Assembly: GCA_016202695.1 (NCBI GenBank)
Contig: JACQOE010000019.1
Span: 61,477-125,476, forward strand
Reading direction: 5' to 3'
Source: Pseudomonadota bacterium
GTDB taxonomy: Bacteria > Pseudomonadota > Alphaproteobacteria > JACQOE01
Length of the DNA: 64,000 bases
Shown here: positions 1 to 8,822 of the stretch, in pieces
Layout: each line of letters starts with the position of its first letter
How positions within the stretch are numbered: position 1 is the stretch's first letter
Notes under the pieces: generated by a model
The model's database searches: none
What the model saw: only the letters and a program-made list of their open reading frames with translations
Told to the model about the DNA's origin: nothing
Translations under genes and position numbers: made by a program

Positions 1-114
1 CGTCACCTCCGCGCGTCCGGCGGCCGGGGCCGCCCCGGCAGCGAGTCTCGTTCCGTCGGCGCCCGAAGGCAACCGCCGGGGCGGCGGCCGACGACCGGCC
101 AGGATGAGGGGGTC

Positions 115-1800
115 ATGGCGACACTCAATCCGATCCAGCTCGGGGTCATCTGGCAGCGGCTGAGCGGCCTCTTCGACGAGGTCGCGCAGACCTTCGTGCG
201 CACCTCCTTCTCCTCCGTGGTGCGCGACAACTGGGACCTCGCGTTCGGCCTGCTCGACACCAGGGGCCGGCAGTTCATGCAGCCGCGGCGCAGCATCCCC
301 TCGTTCATCGGCACCATGCCGCGCACGCTGCGGGCGATGCTCTCGGTCTATCCGGTCGCCGCCCTGGCGCCGGGGGATGTCCTGATCTCGAACGACTCCT
401 GGCACGGAACCGGGCATCTCAACGACATCACGATGATGCACCCGGTCTTCCGCGAGGGCCGCCTGATCTGCTTCATCGGCAGCGTCTTCCACACCGTCGA
501 CATCGGCGGCGCGCCCTCGGTCAATGCGCGCGACTGCTACGAGGAGGGGATCTGCATCCCCATCGCCAAGATCCTCGACGGCGGCCGGGAGAACCGGGTG
601 GTCGTCGACCTGATCGCCGAGAACGTGCGCGAGCCGGGTGAGACCCTGGGCGACATCCGGGCCCAGTTCGCGGCCTACGGGGTGGCGACGCGAAAGCTCT
701 TCCAGCTCATGGACGAGGAGGGGCTGGCGACGCTCGACGACGTCGCCGAGGAGATCGTCAGCCGGACCGAGCGGAGCATGCGCGGGGTGATCGCGGCCCT
801 GCCGGACGGCGAGTACGGCGACGAGGTGATGGTGGACGGCTTCGACGAGCCGCTGGTGGTCCGCTGCCGGCTCTGCGTGCGCGGCTCGAACATCGTCGTC
901 GATTACGCCGGCACCTCGGCGCAGATCGACCGGCCGATCAACTCGGTCCTCAACTACACCTACGCCTACAGCGCCTACGCGCTCAAATGCGCGCTCGATC
1001 CGAAATCGCCGACCAACGATGGGGTGTTCCAGCCGATCGGCGTGACCGCTCCCGAGGGCACGCTCCTCAACGCCCGGCGCCCGGCACCGGTGTGGGGCCG
1101 CCACCTCGCCGGCCACTACGTCCCGTTCGCGATCTACGGCGCGCTCGCCAAGGTGGCGCCGGAGAGGGTCATCGCCGACTGCGGCTCGCCCTTGTGGAAC
1201 GTCTATTTCAAGGGCCGGGACGCGCGGACCGGCAGGCCGTTCGTGAAGATGTTCTTCATGAACGGCGGCCACGGCGCCCGGCCACACATGGACGGACCCG
1301 GCTGCCTGAGCTTTCCGAGCAACGTCTCGAACCAGCCGATCGAGAGGTTCGAGAACCAAGTCCCCCTGATCGTCACCGAGAAGGCCCTGGTTCCCGACAG
1401 CGCGGGCGCCGGCCGCTTCCGCGGCGGGCCGGCGCAAAGGATCTCGTTCAGGGTGGTTGGCGACAGCCCGGTCACCGTGACCTTCCGTCACGAGCGGGTA
1501 AAGTTTCCGCCGCGCGGTCTTCTCGGCGGCGAGCCAGGAAGCCCGGGGGTCGAGACGGTCAACGGCCGGCGCGTGCCGGCGAAGACGAGCGAGGTGCTCA
1601 ACCCGGGCGACGTCGTCACCTTCCAGATGCCCGGAGGAGGCGGCATGCACCCGCCGAAGGAGCGCGACCGCGCCCTCATCGCCGCCGACCTTCGCGCCGG
1701 CCTGATCACGCCCGAATTCGCCTGGGCCCGCTACGGCTACGGCCCGGACCCGACGGACGCCGCGCCGGAGCGGACCGACTCCACGGCCGGACTTCGCTAG
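115..1800 (+). CDS. hyuB: Hydantoinase B/oxoprolinase-family subunit (HyuB-1)
   Basis: This 561-aa protein matches the HyuB family, the partner of the ATP-using HyuA subunit in N-methylhydantoinases, 5-oxoprolinases and acetone-carboxylase-like enzymes. Family landmarks are an N-terminal LDPIxxxxxW-like start, the VRTSFSSVVRDNWDLAFGL segment near residue 30, the metal-site-like SNDSWHGTGHLND stretch near residue 97, and the closing MPGGGG motif. The length is the normal HyuB size. The start is set by a GAGGGGG Shine-Dalgarno just upstream. HyuA-1 follows 13 bases after the stop, so the two should form one operon and one heteromeric cytoplasmic enzyme. The substrate cannot be read from sequence; cyclic imides, hydantoins or ketones are all possible for the family. 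Confidence 0.9.
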   Translation: MATLNPIQLGVIWQRLSGLFDEVAQTFVRTSFSSVVRDNWDLAFGLLDTRGRQFMQPRRSIPSFIGTMPRTLRAMLSVYPVAALAPGDVLISNDSWHGTGHLNDITMMHPVFREGRLICFIGSVFHTVDIGGAPSVNARDCYEEGICIPIAKILDGGRENRVVVDLIAENVREPGETLGDIRAQFAAYGVATRKLFQLMDEEGLATLDDVAEEIVSRTERSMRGVIAALPDGEYGDEVMVDGFDEPLVVRCRLCVRGSNIVVDYAGTSAQIDRPINSVLNYTYAYSAYALKCALDPKSPTNDGVFQPIGVTAPEGTLLNARRPAPVWGRHLAGHYVPFAIYGALAKVAPERVIADCGSPLWNVYFKGRDARTGRPFVKMFFMNGGHGARPHMDGPGCLSFPSNVSNQPIERFENQVPLIVTEKALVPDSAGAGRFRGGPAQRISFRVVGDSPVTVTFRHERVKFPPRGLLGGEPGSPGVETVNGRRVPAKTSEVLNPGDVVTFQMPGGGGMHPPKERDRALIAADLRAGLITPEFAWARYGYGPDPTDAAPERTDSTAGLR

Positions 1801-1813
1801 GGACGTCGCGATC

Positions 1814-3901
1814 ATGGTGCAGCCGCACTATCGCATCGGTGTCGACATCGGCGGCACGTTCACCGACCTCGTGCTGATGGACGAGGGGTCGGGACGTCTG
1901 TTCAGCGAGAAGGTGCTGACGACGCCGGAGGATCCCTCCGAGGCGGTGCTGTCGGGGGTGGCGAGCCTGCTCGCCAAGGCGGGCGTGCGGGCCGGCGAGA
2001 TCTCCAACGTGATCCATGGGACCACGCTGGTCGCCAACGCCCTGATCGAGCGCAAGGGCGTGAAGACGGCGCTGGTCACCACCGCCGGATTCCGCGACGT
2101 GCTTGAGATCGGCCGCGAGCTTCGCTACGACACCTACGATCTCTTCATCGAGATGCCGCGGCCGCTGGTGCCGCGCGAGCTCCGCTTCGAGGTCGTCGAG
2201 CGGATCGGCCCCAAGGGCGAAGTTCTGGTGCCGCTCGACCAAGGCAGCGCCCGCGCGCTGGCCGAGCAGCTACGTGCCTCGGATGTCGAGGCGGTGGCCG
2301 TTGTCTTCCTGCACAGCTTTCGCAACCCGGGCCACGAGACCGCGGTCAAGAGACTCTTCGCCGAGGCGGCGCCGCGGCTCACGGTCTGCGCCTCGAGCGA
2401 GGTGATGGCCGAGATCGACGAGTACGAACGAACCTCGACGACCGTCGCCAATGCCTACGTGCATCCCATCTTCCGGCGCTACCTGGGCCGCTTGGTGGGG
2501 GCGTTGCGCGAGCTGGGGATCGCGGGCGAGCTCTACCTGATGCTCTCCGACGGGGGCACGGTGCACGGACGGACGGCGGCCGAGTTCCCGATCCGGCTGG
2601 TGCAGTCCGGGCCCGCCGGCGGCGTGCAGGCGAGCACGCTTTACGGCCGCCTCGCCCGGGTCGACGACGTGCTCTGCTTCGACATGGGCGGCACCACGGC
2701 CAAGGCCTGCCTAGTCGAGAAGGGGCGGCCGATGCGCACCACCGATTTCGAGGTCGCCCGCGTCTATCGCTTCGCCAAGGGCAGCGGGCTGCCGCTCAAG
2801 CTTCCGACCCTCGACATGATCGAGATCGGTGCCGGCGGTGGCAGCATCGCCCGGGTCGACCGCCTGGGCCTGCTGCAGGTGGGCCCCGAGAGCGCCGGCT
2901 CGTCGCCGGGCCCGGCCTGCTACGCCCTCGGCGGGAGCGAGCCGACGGTGACCGACGCCGATCTGATCCTCGGCTACCTCGACGCCGGCAGCTTCCTGGG
3001 CGGCGACATGGCGCTCGATCGCGAGCGGGCGGCGCGGGCGATCGAGGCGGGCGTCGCCCGGCCCCTCGGCCTGAGCGTAGTCGAGGCGGCGTGGGGCATC
3101 TACGAGATCGTCAACGAGAACATGGCCCAGGCGGCGACCATCCACGCCCTGGAGCGGGGGCGCAAGGTCGCCGACTTCGCCCTGGTCGCGATCGGCGGCG
3201 CCGGACCGGTCCACGCCTGCAACCTTGCGCGCCGCATGGGGGTCGGGCGCGTGATCTGTTTGCCGGGCGCGGGCGTCGCCTCGGCCTTCGGGCTGCTCGC
3301 CTCGCCCGTGTCCTTCGCCTTCGTCAAGGCGCAGGTTTCGGCCCTCGATCGGCTCGACCTCGGCGAGGCGACCGCCTTCGTCGACGAGCTGGCGGAGAGG
3401 GGCCGTGCCCAGCTCACCGCCGCCGGCGTCGCCGGCGCGCGCATGCGGGTCGAGCTGAGCGCCCTGATGCGTTACCTGGGCCAGGGCTACGAGGTGGAGG
3501 TGCCGCTCACGCGCGAGGTGCTGTTGGCGGGCGACCGGGCCCGCATCGCCGAGGCGTTCGAGGCGGTGTATCGGGAGCTTTTCGGCCGCAGCGAGCGGAT
3601 GCCGGCCGAGGTGATCTCCTGGCGGGTCGTGGTCTCGGGCCCGGAGCCGAGGCTCGAGCTGGCCGCCGAGGCCGCCCGAGGCGCCGATGCGGAAGGCGCG
3701 AGGCGGGGCGCCCGGCCGGTCTATTTCGCCGAGAGCGGCGGCTTCATCGAGACCGGCGTCTTCCGCCGCGACCGGCTCGCCGCAGGGGCCGCGATCGAAG
3801 GCCCGGCGATCATCGAGGAGCGCGAATCGACCCTGGTGCTGCCGCCGCGCACCCGGGCGCGCTGCGACCTACACGGAAGCCTGATCGTCGATCTCCTTTG
3901 A
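1814..3901 (+). CDS. hyuA: Hydantoinase A/oxoprolinase-family ATPase subunit (HyuA-1)
   Basis: This 695-aa protein is the ATP-binding HyuA partner of HyuB-1. It carries the ASKHA-fold phosphate motif GVDIGGTFTDLV at about residue 9 and HGTTLVANA at about residue 60. SGPAGG and the second phosphate loop CFDMGGTTAK come mid-protein, followed by IGAGGGSIA, and a C-terminal domain ends with GPAIIEERESTLVLPP. In this family ATP hydrolysis drives ring opening or carboxylation on the paired HyuB. It is most similar by eye to HyuA-3 in this window and less so to HyuA-2 and HyuA-4. Substrate is unknown. Confidence 0.9.
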   Translation: MVQPHYRIGVDIGGTFTDLVLMDEGSGRLFSEKVLTTPEDPSEAVLSGVASLLAKAGVRAGEISNVIHGTTLVANALIERKGVKTALVTTAGFRDVLEIGRELRYDTYDLFIEMPRPLVPRELRFEVVERIGPKGEVLVPLDQGSARALAEQLRASDVEAVAVVFLHSFRNPGHETAVKRLFAEAAPRLTVCASSEVMAEIDEYERTSTTVANAYVHPIFRRYLGRLVGALRELGIAGELYLMLSDGGTVHGRTAAEFPIRLVQSGPAGGVQASTLYGRLARVDDVLCFDMGGTTAKACLVEKGRPMRTTDFEVARVYRFAKGSGLPLKLPTLDMIEIGAGGGSIARVDRLGLLQVGPESAGSSPGPACYALGGSEPTVTDADLILGYLDAGSFLGGDMALDRERAARAIEAGVARPLGLSVVEAAWGIYEIVNENMAQAATIHALERGRKVADFALVAIGGAGPVHACNLARRMGVGRVICLPGAGVASAFGLLASPVSFAFVKAQVSALDRLDLGEATAFVDELAERGRAQLTAAGVAGARMRVELSALMRYLGQGYEVEVPLTREVLLAGDRARIAEAFEAVYRELFGRSERMPAEVISWRVVVSGPEPRLELAAEAARGADAEGARRGARPVYFAESGGFIETGVFRRDRLAAGAAIEGPAIIEERESTLVLPPRTRARCDLHGSLIVDLL

Positions 3902-4024
3902 GCTCGCGCCGCGGGCCGGCGCCGGACCCCGGGGCGTCGGGCCGGCCTCGAATCTCCCGGTTGCTTGGCGGGGCGAAGCCGGCGAGGCTTGCGGCGGACG
4001 GGACGCAACTCAGGAGACGGCGAC

Positions 4025-4459
4025 ATGGAGATCAACCTGCCCGAGGTTCTGCGGGGGCTCACGGACGCGTTCGAGAGCTATGAGGAGGCGGTGACAAACT
4101 ACAGGCCGGAGAAACTCGCCGGTTTCTTCTGGAAGGACCCGCGCGCGCTTCGCTACGGCGTCGCCGAGAACCTCTACGGATACGAGGCGATAGCCGCCTA
4201 CCGGCAGGCCCGCGCCAAGGCCGGCGGCGCGCCGCGCCGCCGGTTGACGCGGACGGTGATCACCACCTTCGGGCGGGACTTCGGGGTCGCAGACACCGAA
4301 TACCTGCGGACCGAGTCGGGCAAGCTCGGCCGTCAGAGCCAGACCTGGGTTCGGATGCCCGAGGGATGGCGGATCGTCAGCGCGCATGTCTCGCTTCTTC
4401 AGGAGTCCGACGAGACCATACGGACGCCAGGGATCGGTCGGGAGTCGATCCGGCCCTGA
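4025..4459 (+). CDS. AtzH-like / DUF3225 (NTF2-like fold) protein
   Basis: This 144-aa protein resembles the AtzH/HpxZ family, a small NTF2-like domain often found beside amidases in cyanuric acid, allantoin or oxalurate degradation. Recognisable family features are FESYEEAVTNYRPEKLAGFF near the start, RYGVAENLYGYEAIAAYR in the middle, and QTWVRMPEGWRIVSAHVS at the end. The start ATG follows AGGAGACGGCGAC, a good ribosome site; an upstream in-frame start is not needed. It lies 123 bases after HyuA-1 on the same strand, which suggests a supporting role in the same amide or ring catabolic route. The biochemical role of this family is poorly known. Confidence 0.75.
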   Translation: MEINLPEVLRGLTDAFESYEEAVTNYRPEKLAGFFWKDPRALRYGVAENLYGYEAIAAYRQARAKAGGAPRRRLTRTVITTFGRDFGVADTEYLRTESGKLGRQSQTWVRMPEGWRIVSAHVSLLQESDETIRTPGIGRESIRP

Positions 4460-4461
4460 GG

Positions 4462-4498
4462 CTCGACTCGCGGGAGGTCGAGTCCGCGGTCCCGCGGA
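4462..4498. terminator. Two adjacent hairpins between convergent genes
   Basis: CTCGAC (4462-4467) pairs with GTCGAG (4477-4482). TCCGCGG (4483-4489) then pairs with CCGCGGA (4492-4498). The pair sits in the 56-base gap between two convergent genes. There is no T tract on either strand, so intrinsic termination is uncertain; the hairpins may instead protect transcript ends. Confidence 0.3.
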
Positions 4499-4515
4499 AA
4501 ATAAGGTAGCCGCCC

Positions 4516-5928
4516 TCAGCCGCGGATCGTGCCGCTCCGCCGTCGGCGCGCCGTCGCCGTCGGGCGGTCGGGAGTCGGATGGCCGCCGATCAGGGTCTCC
4601 ACGTTGCCGACGCGTTCCAACGACATGCAGCGCGCGAAGAGGGCTTCGGCGTGCGCCTTCGTCCACGCGCGCCTCGCCAGGGCCAGGAACTTGTCCCTCA
4701 TCTCGGCGTGGCTGTGTGGCTTCTCCTTCCCACCCCTGGTGTAGGCGGTCCCCGCCTCGGCGATTGTCCCGTCCCGGAAGCGGAGGCGTACGTCGCACGG
4801 CTGCTCGCGCGGATAGCGGGCCGTGTACTTCGGCTCGGAGCTCACGTGAACGCGTTCGGCCAGGCGGTGGATCGCCGGGTTGGCGACGGCCTCGGCGGTG
4901 AAGAGGTCGAGACCCGGGCGACCGTGATGGATCAGCGAGGCCACCGCGAACGGGATCGAGTAGCGGGCGCCGAAGCTGTTGGTCACCGAGCGGTGCGAGA
5001 GCGTGGCAGCATAGGCGTAGCAGCGGACGTCGACCCGCTCGATCTCCCCGGGATCGATCCTGCCGCCGGCTCCTTGCGCCATCGCCTCGGTCGTCAGGTC
5101 GAGCGGCGACTGGAGCTGGATGGCGCAGGGGTGCAGCCTGAAGCAGCTCCGGTCGATCAGGAAGTCGCTGCCGAGACCGCGGACGACCAGGTCGCGGTCG
5201 AACGCATCGCCATAGATCGAGCCGTAAATCGAGCCGACGGCATCCGCCTCGCCGGTGAACCCCGAGCGGACCAGCCGGTCCGCCAGGATGCCCATGTGCC
5301 CGCTCATTCCGGCGTAGGCATTGCGCACCGTCGCGCCCTCCACCACTGTCCGCCGGCTGGTCGCCAAGCCGAGGGTGGCGGCGACGTTGATCAGCCGCCG
5401 CACCTCCGCGGGCCGGTATCCTCGCACGACCGCCACCGCGACGGCGGCGCCGATGGTACCGTGGGTGCCGTGCGGATGAAGCGCGGGCCGCATCCGCGCG
5501 GCGCGACCGACGCGCGCGCACGCCTCGTAGCCGAGGATGACCGCGCGCAGCAGGTCCGTCCCCGACGCGTCGGCCGCTTCCGCCGCGGCGATCGCCGCCG
5601 GCACCACCTGAATGGCCGGGTGCGCGTTGGCGGCGAGATTGCACTCGTCCAGCTCGAGCCAGGTGCCCGCGGCGCCATTGATCAGGGCGGCGATCGACGG
5701 ATCGGCGCCGCGGTCGAGCCCGATCACCGAGGCGCTGCCTCGCGAACCGCGGGGCAGCAGGCTGCGGACAAAGCGCCGCATCTCTCCGGCCCGCATGCCG
5801 GCGGCGATCGCGGCGATGCAGTCGGCGATGATTCGGCGCCCCCGATCCACGACCTCGGCGGGAAGATGATCGAGCGACGCGGCGCAGACGAACTCGGACA
5901 GGGCCCCAAGGTAATCGCGGTCGGCCAT
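4516..5928 (-). CDS. MmgE/PrpD-family protein
   Basis: This 470-aa protein matches the MmgE/PrpD family (2-methylcitrate dehydratase, cis-aconitate decarboxylase and many uncharacterised lyases). Typical features are the N-terminal helical domain with DCIAAIAAGM, the GAAGTWLELDE stretch near residue 85 followed by HPAIQVVPAA, GYEACARVG, and HPHGTHGTIGAA. The C-terminal domain contains KYTARYPREQPCDVRLRFRDG. It is convergent with the AtzH-like gene and lies in a catabolic neighbourhood. Family members dehydrate, decarboxylate or isomerise small carboxylic acids, and the substrate here is not evident. The last 25 residues are an arginine-rich tail of little conserved character. Confidence 0.85.
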   Translation of the reverse strand: MADRDYLGALSEFVCAASLDHLPAEVVDRGRRIIADCIAAIAAGMRAGEMRRFVRSLLPRGSRGSASVIGLDRGADPSIAALINGAAGTWLELDECNLAANAHPAIQVVPAAIAAAEAADASGTDLLRAVILGYEACARVGRAARMRPALHPHGTHGTIGAAVAVAVVRGYRPAEVRRLINVAATLGLATSRRTVVEGATVRNAYAGMSGHMGILADRLVRSGFTGEADAVGSIYGSIYGDAFDRDLVVRGLGSDFLIDRSCFRLHPCAIQLQSPLDLTTEAMAQGAGGRIDPGEIERVDVRCYAYAATLSHRSVTNSFGARYSIPFAVASLIHHGRPGLDLFTAEAVANPAIHRLAERVHVSSEPKYTARYPREQPCDVRLRFRDGTIAEAGTAYTRGGKEKPHSHAEMRDKFLALARRAWTKAHAEALFARCMSLERVGNVETLIGGHPTPDRPTATARRRRSGTIRG

Positions 5929-6069
5929 TCGACCAAACCCTTCGCCGGCAACCCTGGCGTTGGCTCGCCGGACTGCTTTCGGAAACCGCCGCGGGTGCCG
6001 GCGCCTCGGCCCCGCGCAGCGGCGTGCGCGCCTCGACCTTATCGAAAAGCCTTCCCCAAGTCATACGAG

Positions 6070-6098
6070 TTGAACGGGCGGGGTGACGGTGCTAGCAT
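6070..6098 (+). promoter_or_regulatory. Putative sigma70 promoter upstream of the TRAP binding protein
   Basis: TTGAAC (6070-6075) and TAGCAT (6093-6098) are separated by exactly 17 bases and face the TRAP binding-protein gene. This implies a 5' leader of about 190 bases. No other structure was recognised in the 5929-6290 gap. Confidence 0.4.
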
Positions 6099-6290
6099 CT
6101 CCCGTGTGTAGCGTCGAGCGCCGGACCCGACGAATTCCGGCGACAAAGCAACAAGACGAAGGGAGGGGGCGCTCCACTCCTTCATGGATCGGTCGGATCG
6201 ACGGCGGACCCGTCTCGCGGTCCGACCGCGGCGCCCATTTCCCCGGCTGCCTTCGCGACACGATCGCATGGCTTGCAAGGGAGGAACATC

Positions 6291-7280
6291 ATGAGGCGCA
6301 TGAACAGTCTTGGCAGGGCGACTCTCGCCCTCGTGTTGCTGCTGCCGTCTTCGGTTGCTCTCGGAGCCGCCGAGGCGACCATCAAGTTGGCGATCACCCC
6401 GGCCGGCGATCATCTTTACGTTCACATGGCCAATCTTATGGCCAAGGAGATCGAGAAGCGGGTCCCCGGCAAGGTGGACTGGCAACTCTTTCCCGGCGCC
6501 CAACTCGGCAGGGATGATGTGGTGTTGACCGGGCTCAAGACCGGCACCCACGTCGCCGGCATGCCCGGCTCCTGGGTCGCCTCGGTCGAGCCGGGCCTGA
6601 ATCTGTTCGAGGCGCCCTTCCTGTTCGCCAATCGCGACGAGGTGAGGAAGGTCATCGCCGCGGTCGAGAAGGACATCGCCAGGAGCCTCGCCGACAAGGG
6701 GATCGTGCTCGTCGGCGGGATCGGCGAGCTGGGGTTCCGCCAGATCAGCAACAACGTCCGCCCGATCGTCAAGCCAGCCGACCTCAACGGCGTCAAGCTG
6801 CGCACCCCGGGCACCCCGTTCCGCGTCACCACCTTCAAGATGTTCGGCGCCAATCCCACGCCGATGAACTTCGCCGAGGTCTATGTCGCCATCCGCCAGG
6901 GCGTGATCGACGGTCAGGAGAACCCGTTGGCGTCGATCTGGGCCGGCAAGTTCCACGAGGTGCAGAAGTACATCTCGATGTCCAACCATGTGTTCACCCC
7001 GACCACGATCCTGTTCAGCAAGAAGCACTGGGACACTTGGCCCGCCGACGTGCGCAACGCGATCGACGAGGCCGGGCGGCTGGCCAACGACTTCTCCTTC
7101 CGGTTCGGGGCGGAGAAGGACCAGAGCCTGCAGGCCGACATGAAGGCGCAGAACCCGAACCTGAAATTCAACGATATCGATACCCCGGCGTTCCGCAAGC
7201 TGGCCGAGCCCCTCTACAAGGAACTCGAGGCCCAGGTCGGCAAGGAGCTGTGGGCCAAGGCGATGGCGGCGCTGAAATGA
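6291..7280 (+). CDS. dctP: TRAP transporter solute-binding protein (DctP family), orphan
   Basis: This 329-aa periplasmic binding protein has a signal peptide, basic MRRMNSLGR then a hydrophobic stretch ending near ALGAAE. The DctP-family core includes GAQLGRDDVVLTGLKTGT, DLNGVKLRTP, and the typical FAEVYVAIRQGVIDGQENP motif near residue 200, followed by LSxHVFTP-like sequence (MSNHVFTPTTIL). The ATG at 6291 follows GGGAGGAAC, so it is preferred over the upstream TTG. No DctQ or DctM permease gene is adjacent; the next genes are divergent amidases. It may share the permease encoded at 19.6-21.5 kb or one elsewhere. Such proteins bind carboxylates with an essential arginine, but the ligand here is unknown. 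Confidence 0.9.
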   Translation: MRRMNSLGRATLALVLLLPSSVALGAAEATIKLAITPAGDHLYVHMANLMAKEIEKRVPGKVDWQLFPGAQLGRDDVVLTGLKTGTHVAGMPGSWVASVEPGLNLFEAPFLFANRDEVRKVIAAVEKDIARSLADKGIVLVGGIGELGFRQISNNVRPIVKPADLNGVKLRTPGTPFRVTTFKMFGANPTPMNFAEVYVAIRQGVIDGQENPLASIWAGKFHEVQKYISMSNHVFTPTTILFSKKHWDTWPADVRNAIDEAGRLANDFSFRFGAEKDQSLQADMKAQNPNLKFNDIDTPAFRKLAEPLYKELEAQVGKELWAKAMAALK

Positions 7281-7374
7281 GCGCAGGCGCGGCGTCGGCT
7301 CCCCGTTTCGCTTCGCGCCATCGGCAACGGGACCAGGGCTTCGCCTCCCTATGTCCGGAACGCCCTTCGCGCAA

Positions 7375-8652
7375 TCAGGCGAGCGCGCGGTGAATCCATT
7401 CGGCGAAGGTCAAGGTGCGGCGATCGCCGAAGCGGGGACCGACCACCTGGACGCCGATCGGCAGGCCGGACGGGCCGGTGAACGCCGGCACGGTGACGGT
7501 GGGGACGTGCAGCAGGGTCCAGACGCTGTTGAAGATCGGATCGCCGGCGAGGCCGACCCCTTTGGGGGCCTCGCCGGGCGCGCTCGGGGTGATCAGCACG
7601 TCGTGGTCGGCGAACAGGCGATCGGCCTGCAGGCGGGCGATCTCGGCGCTGCGCACGGCCTGCTCGTAGGCCGCGGCCGAAACCCGCTCGCCGCGGTCGA
7701 GCTTGGCGTTCAGGGCCGCGCTGAGGCGCTCGCGGGCGATGCGCCGCTCGTGCGCCAGGGCGCGCGCGCCTTCCGCCTCGCCCAGGGTCTCATGCGCCTT
7801 CAGCAGGCCGTCGAACTCGGCCGGGAAGGCCAGATCGGAAACCTTGGCGCCGGCCCCGGCCAGCCGCCGGGCGGCCTCCTCGAGAAGGCCCCGCGTCGCC
7901 TCCTCGGCGCGGTCCCAAAACGGCGTGCGGCAGAAGCCGATGCGCGGCGGGCCGGGCGTGTGGTCGAACGCGCCCAGGGCCTCGCCGCAGAGGACGCCGG
8001 CCAGCAGGGCCGCGTCCGGCACCGTGCGCGCCAGCACGCCGATGGTGTCCAGGCTGGAGCAGATCACCCGCATCCCGTCGCGATCGATCAGGTTGAAGGT
8101 CGGCTTGTAGCCGACCACGCCACAGAAGGCGGCGGGGCGGATGAGCGAGCCGCCGGTCTGGGTGCCGAAGGCGAGAGGCACCATGAAATCGGCCACCGCC
8201 GCCGCCGAGCCGGTGGAGCTTCCGCCCGGCGTGTGCTCCAGGTTGCGGGGGTTACGGGTCGGAACCGGGCTGGGATGGGCAGCGAACTCGTGGGTCATGG
8301 TCTTTCCCAGGATGATCGCGCCGGCGGCGCGGGCGAGCGCGACGCAGGCCGCATCCCGGCGGGGCAGGTGGTCCTCGTAGATCGGCGAGCCGTACCGGGT
8401 CGGCATGCCCTGGGTGTCGATCACGTCCTTGATCGCGATTGGGATGCCGTGGAGAGGGCCGTGCGCCGCCTCGCGGTCGCAGGCGCGGGCCAGGGCGCGG
8501 GCCTGATCGCGCGCCACGTGGGTCCAGGCCTGGATGTCGCCTTCCCTCTCGTCGATGCGCGCGAGACACGCCTCGATCAGCGTCTCCGCCTTGAGGGCGC
8601 CCTCGGCGATGGCGCCCGCGAGTTCGCGCGCCGTGCGTCGAGCAATATGCAT
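7375..8652 (-). CDS. Amidase signature-family hydrolase 1
   Basis: This 425-aa protein is an amidase-signature enzyme with a Ser-cisSer-Lys triad. The lysine lies in IPIAIKDVIDTQGMPT near residue 77, and the glycine/serine-rich signature is PGGSSTGSAAAVADFMVPLA followed by GTQTGGSLIRPA. The protein ends with the usual GLPIGVQVVGPR motif. The start at 8652 (MHIARRTAREL) fits the family and has a GAGG upstream; the longer reading adds a low-complexity tail. It is divergent from amidase 2, with 170 bases between starts. It would hydrolyse an amide to acid plus ammonia in the cytoplasm, plausibly downstream of a hydantoinase-type ring opening. Substrate is unknown. Confidence 0.9.
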   Translation of the reverse strand: MHIARRTARELAGAIAEGALKAETLIEACLARIDEREGDIQAWTHVARDQARALARACDREAAHGPLHGIPIAIKDVIDTQGMPTRYGSPIYEDHLPRRDAACVALARAAGAIILGKTMTHEFAAHPSPVPTRNPRNLEHTPGGSSTGSAAAVADFMVPLAFGTQTGGSLIRPAAFCGVVGYKPTFNLIDRDGMRVICSSLDTIGVLARTVPDAALLAGVLCGEALGAFDHTPGPPRIGFCRTPFWDRAEEATRGLLEEAARRLAGAGAKVSDLAFPAEFDGLLKAHETLGEAEGARALAHERRIARERLSAALNAKLDRGERVSAAAYEQAVRSAEIARLQADRLFADHDVLITPSAPGEAPKGVGLAGDPIFNSVWTLLHVPTVTVPAFTGPSGLPIGVQVVGPRFGDRRTLTFAEWIHRALA

Positions 8653-8822
8653 CACCAGGACCTCGCCGGTCGCGGCGGACGAGGAGAGCGGGCCGGGACC
8701 GCCGGGACGATGATAATCCGGCGGCGCGCGGGCGGCGAGGGGCATGCCGCGCGCGTCGCCGCCGCTCCCGGCACCGGCGACGCGCCGTCGGGATGATCGC
8801 GACAGCATGGATGGAACGGGTC

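Noticed and set aside
4010..6064. Long minus-strand frame of about 680 codons covering the MmgE/PrpD gene
   Set aside because: It is a GC-rich shadow frame; its translation is Arg/Gly-rich and has no family-like motifs, while the overlapping PrpD frame is clearly conserved.
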